The notes under the pieces are model-generated. The model was not told where the DNA came from. It worked only from the letters and a program-made list of their open reading frames with translations, and did no database searches. The position numbers and the translations under genes are program-made. A DNA stretch of 13,868 nt from Salinibacterium sp. (GTDB lineage Bacteria; Actinomycetota; Actinomycetes; Actinomycetales; Microbacteriaceae). The stretch lies in NCBI GenBank assembly GCA_025352485.1, contig JANXTJ010000088.1:1-13868 (forward strand). The letters are read 5' to 3'. Positions 6,539 through 13,022 of this stretch are shown here, piece by piece. How positions within the stretch are numbered: position 1 is the stretch's first letter; the number at the start of each line of letters is the position of its first letter.

Positions 6539-8776
6539 ATGGCCGAGGTCGATCTCGTTATCGGGGGCATGACCTGCGCCTCGTGTGCGACGCGGATCGA
6601 GCGCAAGCTAAACCGCATCGACGGGGTCAGCGCGTCGGTGAACTACGCGACGGAGAAGGCGCGGGTGCGGGCCGACGGTGTCGACGCTGCGACCCTCATT
6701 GCTGCGGTGGAGGCCGCGGGCTACACGGCCACCCAGCCGGCTGCACCGATCGATGACGCCGCCGCGACCCCGATCGACGACGAGACCGCGCGGTTGAAGC
6801 ACCGCCTCATCGTGACCACTGCGCTGGCCGCGCCGGTCGTTCTGATGTCGATGATCCCCGCGCTGCAGTTCATGAACTGGCAGTGGTTGGCCCTAACGCT
6901 CGCGGCGCCGGTGGTGGTGTGGGGTGCTTGGCCGTTCCATCGCGCGGCGGCGGTAAATCTGCGGCACGGTGCCACGACCATGGATACCCTCATCAGCGTC
7001 GGGGTGCTGGCGGCGTTCGGGTGGTCGGTCTACGCCCTGTTCTTCGGCTCGGCGGGCATGCCGGGCATGCACATGGAATTTAGTTTTTTCTCGACCGGTA
7101 TTTCTGGTGCGAGCGAGATCTATTTCGAGGTTGCCGCCGCGGTCACAGTATTTATCCTCGCCGGCCGCTACCTCGAGGCGCGCGCCAAGAAGCGCTCGGG
7201 GGCAGCCCTCCTAGCACTGCTTCACCTGGGCGCGAAAGACGCCACCCTGGTTCGTGACGGCGTCGAGACCCGGGTGGCCGTGGCATCCCTCGTCGTCGGC
7301 GACCTGTTAACCGTCCGCCCCGGCGAGAAAATTGCCACAGACGGCCTGGTGATCGAGGGGCTGTCCGCCGTTGACCTGAGCATGCTCACGGGCGAATCCC
7401 TGCCCGCCCAGGTGGGGCCGGGGGATCGGGTAGTCGGTGCCACGGTCAATGTCGGGGGGCGCCTCATCGTTGAGGTGTCTCGCGTCGGCGCCGACACGGA
7501 GCTATCGCGAATCGCGCGGATGGTGGAGGATGCCCAAACCGGCAAGGCCGAGGTGCAGCGGCTGGCCGATCGCGTTTCGGCGGTCTTCGTACCGATCGTC
7601 ATTGCTCTGTCGATCGTCGCCTTCGTTGCCTGGCTGGCCTTCGGTGGCACCATCGAACAGGCCTTCACGGCCGCGGTGGCCACGCTGATCATCGCCTGCC
7701 CGTGCGCGCTGGGCCTCGCGACACCGACCGCGCTGCTGGTCGGCACGGGGCGCGGTTCGCAGCTGGGAATCATCATTCGCGGGCCGCAGGTGTTAGAGCA
7801 AACCCGCGCGATCGACACCATCGTGCTCGACAAGACGGGCACAATCACCACCGGCACAATGTCGGTGCTGTCGACGACCGCAGTCGGCGACACGGATGCC
7901 CGGCTGCTGCTATCGATGGCCGCAGCCGTCGAGCACCCTTCCGAACATCCCGTCGCGCGGGCCATCGTGGCACAGGCCGGCCTCACCGGGGCAGCGATCC
8001 GCGGGGTAGAGTCATTCGTCTCTCATGCGGGCCGAGGTGTTCAGGCCATTCTCGACGGGCAGCTCGTGCTGGCCGGCACGGCGAACTGGTTGGGCGGTTC
8101 GTGGTCGATTCCGCTCGCCGAGGAGGTACTTTCGCGGATCGCCGCCGAAGAAGCGAGCGGGTCTACCGTAGTTGCCGTCGCGTGGGATGGCGTTTTTCGC
8201 GGCACCATTGCCGTGCGCGATACCGTCAAGCCGTCCAGCGTGCTGGCGATCACGCGACTTCGCGCGCTGGGGCTGCACCCGGTGCTGTTGACCGGCGACA
8301 ACCACGGCGCAGCACAGGCCGCGGCGGGGGCGGTGGGCATTGATGATGTGCACGCGGCCGTGACTCCGCAGGGCAAGCTGGATGTCATCCGGGCACTGCA
8401 AGCGCGCGGGCACAGGGTCGCTATGGTCGGCGATGGCGTCAACGACTCGGCCGCCCTCGCGGCCGCCGATCTCGGTATTGCGATGGGCACCGGCACAGAT
8501 GCTGCGATCGCGGCCAGCGACATCACCGTAGTCAGTGGCGATTTGCTCGGTGTCGCGGATGCGGTCAGGCTGTCCCGACGCACCTTGGCCGTGATCAAGG
8601 GCAACCTGTTCTGGGCCTTCGCCTACAACGTCGCCGCGATCCCGATCGCGATGCTGGGCCTGCTCAATCCCATGCTCGCGGCCGCGGCGATGGCATTTTC
8701 GTCCGTCTTTGTGGTCACGAACAGCCTGCGCCTGCGTCGGTTTGTGCCCGCTGCCGCCGGCGGGGAGCAGCGCTGA
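6539..8776 (+). CDS. copA: Cu(+)-exporting P1B-type ATPase CopA
   Basis: 745 residues, a full-length P1B-1 ATPase of the inner membrane that exports Cu(I) using ATP. One N-terminal HMA domain carries GMTCASC (C13, C16). The actuator motif is TGES (284-287), the transmembrane metal site CPC (387-389), the phosphorylated Asp D431 in DKTGT, the nucleotide-domain SEHP motif (in AAAVEHPSEHPVARAI) and the hinge GDGVND (D632, D636). The last helices contain AYN and MAFSSVFVVTN, the Asn/Tyr and Met/Ser residues typical of Cu(I) selectivity. The start ATG lies 8 bases after the CopZ stop, with a weak ribosome site. The stop TGA (8774-8776) overlaps the next ATG by one base. All key residues are present. 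Confidence 0.96.
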   Translation: MAEVDLVIGGMTCASCATRIERKLNRIDGVSASVNYATEKARVRADGVDAATLIAAVEAAGYTATQPAAPIDDAAATPIDDETARLKHRLIVTTALAAPVVLMSMIPALQFMNWQWLALTLAAPVVVWGAWPFHRAAAVNLRHGATTMDTLISVGVLAAFGWSVYALFFGSAGMPGMHMEFSFFSTGISGASEIYFEVAAAVTVFILAGRYLEARAKKRSGAALLALLHLGAKDATLVRDGVETRVAVASLVVGDLLTVRPGEKIATDGLVIEGLSAVDLSMLTGESLPAQVGPGDRVVGATVNVGGRLIVEVSRVGADTELSRIARMVEDAQTGKAEVQRLADRVSAVFVPIVIALSIVAFVAWLAFGGTIEQAFTAAVATLIIACPCALGLATPTALLVGTGRGSQLGIIIRGPQVLEQTRAIDTIVLDKTGTITTGTMSVLSTTAVGDTDARLLLSMAAAVEHPSEHPVARAIVAQAGLTGAAIRGVESFVSHAGRGVQAILDGQLVLAGTANWLGGSWSIPLAEEVLSRIAAEEASGSTVVAVAWDGVFRGTIAVRDTVKPSSVLAITRLRALGLHPVLLTGDNHGAAQAAAGAVGIDDVHAAVTPQGKLDVIRALQARGHRVAMVGDGVNDSAALAAADLGIAMGTGTDAAIAASDITVVSGDLLGVADAVRLSRRTLAVIKGNLFWAFAYNVAAIPIAMLGLLNPMLAAAAMAFSSVFVVTNSLRLRRFVPAAAGGEQR

Positions 8777-9225
8777 TGTCGCTGTTGGGGGTGAGCAGGG
8801 CGCTGTGCGTGGGAATGCGAATGCATCGCGGAGCCCCCGGGCGTACCGTTCTGTTGCTGGCCACGGTCGGTGCGGTGCTCGTCGGATTGCTGGCGATGCA
8901 CACGCTCTCATCGACCCCAGCCGGGCACAGCGAAATGATGTCGTCGATGCCCGCCGGCGTCACCACGCCCGGCGATGTGCTTTCCGCAATGGCGGCAGAC
9001 GTGACCGTCGATTGCCCGGGAATATGTGATCCCGGTCACAGTATGGCGGGTATGGCCTGCGTGCTAGCGCTGCTCTTCTCCGCCCTGCTTCTGACGATCG
9101 CCGCTTCGCGCCGCTGGTCGATGTTCGCTGCCGTCGTGCTTGCCCGCTGGCCGGCGATTCTCGCCGTCGTGGTTGCCGCGATCCTCCCACCAGATCTGAA
9201 CGCACTCGCTATCAGCAGAAGGTGA
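8776..9225 (+). CDS. DUF6153-like small membrane protein of the copper operon
   Basis: 149 residues with a membrane segment at about 24-44 and two more at about 93-110 and 117-138. The loop between the first two (about 45-92) is rich in Met, His and Cys: H42, H51, M54/M55, C80, C84, H88, M90, M93, with DCPGICDPGHSMAGMAC at its end. This pattern matches the DUF6153 family of Actinobacteria as I remember it; the biochemical function is unknown. The overlap with copA (ATGA-type, one base) and a GGGGAG ribosome site 8 bases upstream inside copA show coupling. The metal-ligand-rich extracytoplasmic loop suggests a copper-binding or copper-sensing accessory, which is inference. Confidence 0.75.
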   Translation: MSLLGVSRALCVGMRMHRGAPGRTVLLLATVGAVLVGLLAMHTLSSTPAGHSEMMSSMPAGVTTPGDVLSAMAADVTVDCPGICDPGHSMAGMACVLALLFSALLLTIAASRRWSMFAAVVLARWPAILAVVVAAILPPDLNALAISRR

Positions 9226-9291
9226 TTCGGCGAGCCCCTCTTCCGGGCACCGCCGTGCACTGAAATTCACCTCAACTGATAGGAAATCCAA

Positions 9292-9891
9292 ATGTTACAA
9301 CCCCGCTTAGCTCTGGCGATCGTCGGCGTGCTCGCCACCGCCATCACCCTCTCTGCATGCTCGGCAACGACCACCATGGGTGGCATGAACCACAGCAGTT
9401 CACCCGCACCAACCTCGGCTGCCCAGAACACCGGCGCCTTCAACGCCTCCGATATCGGATTCGCGGCCGGCATGGTGCCGCATCACCAGCAGGCCGTCGC
9501 GATGGCCGACGTGATTCTGGCCAAGAGCGGAATCGACCCCAAGGTCACCGCCCTCGCGACGCGCATCAAGGCGGCGCAAGACCCCGAGATCACCACGATG
9601 ACGGTGTGGTTGAAAACATGGGGCAGCCCGGTCGACTCGATGGCAGGCATGCCGGGCATGGGGTCGATGTCTGATGGCGACATGGCAGCACTGAACTCCG
9701 CTACCGGCGCCGCGGCATCGAAATTGTTTCTCCAGCAGATGACCGTGCACCACCAGGGGGCAATCGAGATGGCAACGAAGGAGATCGGCAGCGGTAAGAA
9801 CGCCGACGCGATCGCCCTCGCCCACGGGATTGTCACCAGCCAGTCGGCGGAACTCACCGAAATGGCCGACATTCTGAGCACCCTCACGTAG
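9292..9891 (+). CDS. DUF305 (CopM-like) copper-associated lipoprotein
   Basis: 199 residues. A lipoprotein signal peptide ends at the lipobox LSAC with C23, so the mature protein is anchored on the outer face of the membrane. It is followed by a short Ser/Thr/Met linker with MGGMNH. Two DUF305 repeats follow: MVPHHQQAVAMADV and MTVHHQGAIEMATKEI, with an intervening MAGMPGMGSMSDGDM stretch rich in methionine. DUF305 proteins are four-helix ferritin-like proteins found next to copper and silver resistance genes, and CopM of cyanobacteria binds copper. A role as an external copper sink is inferred. AGGAA at 9281-9285 supports ATG 9292. It is 66 bases after the DUF6153 stop and probably shares its transcript. 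Confidence 0.9.
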   Translation: MLQPRLALAIVGVLATAITLSACSATTTMGGMNHSSSPAPTSAAQNTGAFNASDIGFAAGMVPHHQQAVAMADVILAKSGIDPKVTALATRIKAAQDPEITTMTVWLKTWGSPVDSMAGMPGMGSMSDGDMAALNSATGAAASKLFLQQMTVHHQGAIEMATKEIGSGKNADAIALAHGIVTSQSAELTEMADILSTLT

Positions 9892-9922
9892 CCAGAGCCC
9901 TCAACTAGCCCGGCGCGAATGG

Positions 9923-9959
9923 TGGGGTGGGTCCGGCGATCCACCGATCACCCACCCCA
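9923..9959. terminator. Strong hairpin between convergent copper and CDF units
   Basis: A 10-bp perfect stem, TGGGGTGGGT (9923-9932) with ACCCACCCCA (9950-9959), has a 17-base loop that itself holds a small CGG/CCG pairing. It lies 31 bases after the DUF305 stop and 39 bases beyond the CDF stop on the other strand, where a shared terminator is expected. No T-run follows on either side, so termination may be weak or Rho-aided. Confidence 0.55.
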
Positions 9960-9998
9960 ACATTCGAGACCTTGGCCAACCATCGGGGTCGCGACGCC

Positions 9999-11129
9999 CT
10001 AGTGGTCGTGCGCGTGCGGCGCGTGCGCCTCTTGGGCAGTTGTCGTGCTGATTATCATGTCGTCAAGGTTGCTCATGGCGTGCTCCAGACGGTGATCGGC
10101 CGCGTGAACGATCGTCTCAATTTCTGACAGCGCGGCGTCGGCCACGACGAGAGTCGCGCTGCCTTGAAGGCGATGCCCGACCCACCGCAACTGCAATCGG
10201 GACACCGAGATCACTCCGGGCGTGGCTTGGAGTGCAGCGCCAGCTTTGTCGATGAGTTCCGGTTCGATGCCGTCCATGAGTCTGCGCCCGATGCTGCGAA
10301 CCGTTCCCCAGAGCAGCGCAATGATCGCGACAGAGATGACGATGCCGACAATCGGGTCGGCCAGGGGGAAGCCCAGCATGACCCCGATGGCGCCCACAAC
10401 GACGGCGAGCGAGGTGAAGCCGTCGGTACGCGCGTGCACGCCGTCGGCGACGAGGGCCGCCGAGCCGATCTTTCGCCCCACCCTGATTCGGTAGACGGCG
10501 ACAATCTCATTACCGATAAAGCCGATGATTCCTGCGGCGAGAACCCACCAGAGATTGTGGAGCGGCTGCGGGTGGAACAGGCGATCGATGGATTGCCAGG
10601 CGGCGACGATGGCAGACACGGCGACCACCAAGACGATAAAGAGCCCCGCGAGATCCTCCGCGCGGCCGTAACCGTAGGTGTATCGGCGGGTTGCCGCGCG
10701 CCGGCCGATGACGAATGCGATCCAGAGGGGCACGGCGGTGAGGGCATCCGAAAAGTTGTGAATGGTGTCGGCGAACAGCGCCACCGAGCCACTCGAGACG
10801 GCAACGGCAAGCTGCAAGACGGAGGTCGCCAGCAGCACCACCAGGCTGATCTTGAGTACCTTGACGCCCTCCTTGCTGGCCTCGAGAGCGCTGTCGATCG
10901 AGTCGCTCGGGTCGTGAGAATGCGGCACGAGGAGGCCGTGGAAGAAGCCCTTGATGCCGGTCGGGTGTGAGTGCTCGCCCGGGCCGTGCCCGTGCCCGTG
11001 CCCGTGGCTGTGTTCACCCTCGTGCTCGTGCTCGCCATGCTCGTGCTCGCCATGGTCGTGCGGGTGCTCGTGCTCGCCACGGTCGTGCGGGTGCGGGTGC
11101 GGGTGCGAGTGGTCGTGTGCCGTGCTCAC
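9999..11129 (-). CDS. Cation diffusion facilitator (CzcD/ZitB-like) metal exporter
   Basis: 376 residues. The first 55 residues contain 21 histidines in HxH, HEH and GHGH runs, a cytosolic metal-binding tail seen in some zinc or cobalt exporters. Six membrane segments follow (about 92-350 region), with the metal site residues H124/D128 in the second segment (FADTIHNFSDAL) and D229/H232/D236 in the fifth (LVADGVHARTDG). Then comes the cytosolic dimerisation domain and a His-rich end HAPHAHDH. CDF proteins export Zn(II), Co(II) or similar ions in exchange for protons; the metal is not certain. The GTG start 11129-11127 overlaps the ArsR TGA (GTGA), with AGGAGAAC just upstream. An adjacent metal-sensing ArsR family regulator supports metal control. 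Confidence 0.92.
   Translation of the reverse strand: MSTAHDHSHPHPHPHDRGEHEHPHDHGEHEHGEHEHEGEHSHGHGHGHGPGEHSHPTGIKGFFHGLLVPHSHDPSDSIDSALEASKEGVKVLKISLVVLLATSVLQLAVAVSSGSVALFADTIHNFSDALTAVPLWIAFVIGRRAATRRYTYGYGRAEDLAGLFIVLVVAVSAIVAAWQSIDRLFHPQPLHNLWWVLAAGIIGFIGNEIVAVYRIRVGRKIGSAALVADGVHARTDGFTSLAVVVGAIGVMLGFPLADPIVGIVISVAIIALLWGTVRSIGRRLMDGIEPELIDKAGAALQATPGVISVSRLQLRWVGHRLQGSATLVVADAALSEIETIVHAADHRLEHAMSNLDDMIISTTTAQEAHAPHAHDH
10965..11117 (-). repeat. Histidine-rich coding repeat in the CDF N-terminus
   Basis: Imperfect short repeats built on GTG, CTCGTG and CCATG or CCACG units encode residues 5-55 with 21 histidines in HxH and GEHEH patterns. The DNA is locally repetitive, so length may vary between strains by slippage. 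Confidence 0.7.
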
Positions 11130-11488
11130 GTGTTCTCCTGATCGTTCTGATGGTGACGCGGGACGCCGCCCACGGAATGCTCTGCCTGGGAGATCGCGTC
11201 TGCGACCAACCGGCTCGCATGTTCGTGCTCGAGTCGGTAAAACACCCGCGTGCCCTCTTGGCGACTGGACACGAAGCGCGCGAGGCGCAACTTGGCCAGA
11301 TGTTGCGATACGGATGCCGGCGACTTGTCCACGATCTCGGCCAGATGGTTGACCGACAGCTCGCCATCAGCCAGCGCGAGGATGAGGCGCACCCTGGTTA
11401 CGTCGGCGAGCATGGCAAAGACTTCGACGGCGAGTTCGACAAACAGGTGGTCGGGATCCCGTTCGTCAATATCTTTATCTGCATGCAT
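11126..11488 (-). CDS. ArsR/SmtB-family metal-sensing repressor
   Basis: A 120-residue protein with an ArsR/SmtB winged helix-turn-helix (about 22-90), including ELSVNHLAEIVDKSPASVSQ and HLAKLRLARFVSSRQEGTRVFYRLEHEH. Just after it, H88, H90 and H104 line up with D84, H86 and H100 of the alpha-5 zinc site of CzrA/SmtB; the fourth position is Gln101 where CzrA has His97. Metal binding is therefore plausible but altered, and the metal is uncertain. ATG 11488 is the best start: longer in-frame upstream sequence (to 11701) is not ArsR-like. The stop overlaps the CDF start by 4 bases. It likely represses itself and the CDF gene, through a candidate operator at its own start. Confidence 0.88.
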   Translation of the reverse strand: MHADKDIDERDPDHLFVELAVEVFAMLADVTRVRLILALADGELSVNHLAEIVDKSPASVSQHLAKLRLARFVSSRQEGTRVFYRLEHEHASRLVADAISQAEHSVGGVPRHHQNDQENT

Positions 11489-11496
11489 ACGCAGAT
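11477..11496. promoter_or_regulatory. Candidate ArsR operator at the arsR start
   Basis: Arms ATCTGC (11477-11482) and GCAGAT (11491-11496) form a 6-bp perfect inverted repeat with an 8-base centre that holds the arsR start codon. A wider ATACGC/GCGTAT pair (11487-11492 and 11515-11520) overlaps it. The location fits an autoregulatory ArsR site; binding is inferred. Confidence 0.4.
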
Positions 11497-11563
11497 TATT
11501 ACATAGAATACCCGGCGTATTTCCGCGAAGGTCGTAATATAAATGAGGAGGCCTCGTCAGACC

Positions 11564-11584
11564 GCGCCCCAAGTGCTGGGGCGC
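11564..11584 (+). promoter_or_regulatory. Hairpin in the leader upstream of gntR-family gene
   Basis: GCGCCCCA (11564-11571) pairs with TGGGGCGC (11577-11584) as an 8-bp stem with a 5-base loop, AGTGC. It lies between the divergent arsR and GntR-family genes, about 100 bases before the latter. No T-run follows. It may be a transcription attenuator, an RNA leader structure or a protein site; no family of riboswitch is recognised. Confidence 0.3.
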
Positions 11585-11684
11585 TGGGGCGAAAGCGGTG
11601 AATACGTGAGCTCGCCGCGTCGTTGTGGCACAGCGGCGAGAACGGTCGACTGATGGTGCCTCAAGTGTTCGAACCGAGGAGCCC

Positions 11685-12410
11685 GTGAACCTTAATTCCA
11701 CGCCGATGATTCAGGATTCCCGACGGCCCGGCCGCGAGGTGCGCGAACAGCTCAGCGAGTACGTTGCCGCCTATGTTCGCGACGCGATAATGGTGGGCGA
11801 GTTTCCCGCTGCATCCTTCATTCGAACCGAGCATGTGGCCACCGAGCTGGGGGTCAGCGCGACTCCCGTGCGTGAGGCGCTGATGATTCTGCAGAGCGAA
11901 GGAACGGTTCGGTGGGAGCACCGCCGGGGGTTCCGGGTCGTTGCGGTGATCCGCCAAGACGTCGAAGATCTCTTCACCGTGCAGGCGTTCATCGCCGGCG
12001 AGCTCGCGGGCAAGGCTGCTCGGCTTGTTGATTCCGCTGCGGTTGCCGAGCTGCGGGCCATGCAGCGTGAACTGGAGGCGGCGGCTAGCGCATCAGACGC
12101 CGCCAGGGTCGACGCACTCAATCACCGCATCCACCGAGCCATCAACCTCATCCCCGGCGCCCAGCGGCTCACCTCGCTGCTCGGAATCACGATGCACTAC
12201 GTACCGTTGAATTATTTTGGCAATATCGAAGGCTGGGCCGAGGCATCTGCCCACGACCATGAGCCGGTTTTTCGTGCGCTCGAAGCCGGCGATGTGGAAG
12301 GCGCAAAACGATCGATGTCGGAACACATCTTGCACGTTGGCGAGCTGCTGACCGGCTACCTCGAGCAGCGCGGCGTCTTCGCGCGGGCAGAAGCGGCGAC
12401 CGAGCTGTAG
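11685..12410 (+). CDS. GntR-family regulator with FCD ligand-binding domain
   Basis: 241 residues from GTG 11685. The N-terminal winged helix (about 20-90) contains HVATELGVSATPVREAL and MILQSEGTVRWEHRRGFRVV, the FadR-type pattern. The C-terminal part (about 95-225) is an FCD domain. Residues N146, H150, H192 and H214 sit where FCD proteins often bind a metal ion with Asp/His ligands, so the site may be present with Asn in place of Asp. FCD regulators usually sense organic acids or metabolite ligands; the ligand here is unknown. GAGGAG lies only 3 bases before the GTG, so ATG 11706 is a reasonable alternative start. It is transcribed away from arsR and faces the MarR gene. Confidence 0.88.
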   Translation: MNLNSTPMIQDSRRPGREVREQLSEYVAAYVRDAIMVGEFPAASFIRTEHVATELGVSATPVREALMILQSEGTVRWEHRRGFRVVAVIRQDVEDLFTVQAFIAGELAGKAARLVDSAAVAELRAMQRELEAAASASDAARVDALNHRIHRAINLIPGAQRLTSLLGITMHYVPLNYFGNIEGWAEASAHDHEPVFRALEAGDVEGAKRSMSEHILHVGELLTGYLEQRGVFARAEAATEL

Positions 12411-12440
12411 CGAAGCGCCGCCGCCGAGCGGTGGGTGGTG

Positions 12441-12896
12441 CTAACGGCCCGTGCGGGCGCGCACTTCGTCACCAACCGAAATGAGGGTGGCGCTGAATGC
12501 GGCCAGCTGAGCCGCATCGAGGCCGTCCGTGGATGCCGTGAGCATGGCGTTGAAATCGCGGTGGATTGCGTTCATCACGTCGTGCCCGTGAGCGGTGAGT
12601 TCGAGGTGCAGGCTGCGCCGGTCTGCGGGGTGGTCGACGCGCCTGAATAGGCCGATGTCGACCAGCCGACGGCCGATCGCCGTGATTGCGCCGGTGGTCA
12701 TGCCGAGATACTCCGCCAACTCTTTCGGCGTGACGCTGACGCGCTGGGCCACATGAAACAGGGCGCGCAATTCGGTCTTGGAGAGGCCGGCATCCTGGGC
12801 GATTTGTTGCCGGTTGCCCTCGACAGCGCTGACAAACGCCGCTGCTGCCGCGGCAAAACCGGTCAGGCTGTGGGGCGGTCTCTGCTGCTCATTCAT
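12441..12896 (-). CDS. MarR-family transcriptional regulator
   Basis: 151 residues with a MarR winged helix-turn-helix at about 38-105: TPKELAEYLGMTTGAITAI as recognition region, then the wing signature DHPADRRSLHLELTAHG. Terminal helices probably form the dimer interface. MarR proteins usually repress genes in response to phenolics, oxidants or drugs. GGAGG, 5 bases upstream of ATG 12896, supports the start. It is divergent from the rhodopsin gene, with 126 bases between the two starts, so it might control the opsin; that link is by position only. Its end faces the GntR-family gene 30 bases away. Confidence 0.88.
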   Translation of the reverse strand: MNEQQRPPHSLTGFAAAAAAFVSAVEGNRQQIAQDAGLSKTELRALFHVAQRVSVTPKELAEYLGMTTGAITAIGRRLVDIGLFRRVDHPADRRSLHLELTAHGHDVMNAIHRDFNAMLTASTDGLDAAQLAAFSATLISVGDEVRARTGR

Positions 12897-12922
12897 TGCG
12901 CCTCCGGCCGACGTGGGACTTC

Positions 12923-12947
12923 ACTTAATCTAAGCGAATGAGTAAGT
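12923..12947. promoter_or_regulatory. Candidate MarR operator between marR and rhodopsin
   Basis: ACTTA (12923-12927) and TAAGT (12943-12947) are inverted arms 15 bases apart, with a smaller CTTA-ATC-TAAG repeat (12925-12935) inside. The stretch 12920-12985 is unusually A/T-rich for this window, as expected for a divergent promoter region. Arms are short, so chance is possible. Confidence 0.35.
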
Positions 12948-13022
12948 TATTTAAAGGGTAATGTAAATTATGGCGCTGTAAAAACCCCGAGCAGCAGACC
13001 CCCGAGTCCAATGGAGAATCCC

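Noticed and set aside
8012..8911. Minus-strand frame of 299 codons opposite copA
   Set aside because: Antisense to the conserved ATPase nucleotide domain and has no family features.
10164..10970. Plus-strand frame of 268 codons opposite the CDF gene
   Set aside because: Asp/Glu/Arg-rich sequence without domains, antisense to a well-supported exporter.
11543..11653. 36-codon leader peptide gene upstream of the GntR-family gene
   Set aside because: No ribosome binding site before its ATG and no recognisable regulatory peptide pattern; likely chance.
11489..11701. Longer ArsR protein starting upstream of 11488
   Set aside because: The added residues are not ArsR-like, and the region fits a divergent promoter with inverted repeats.
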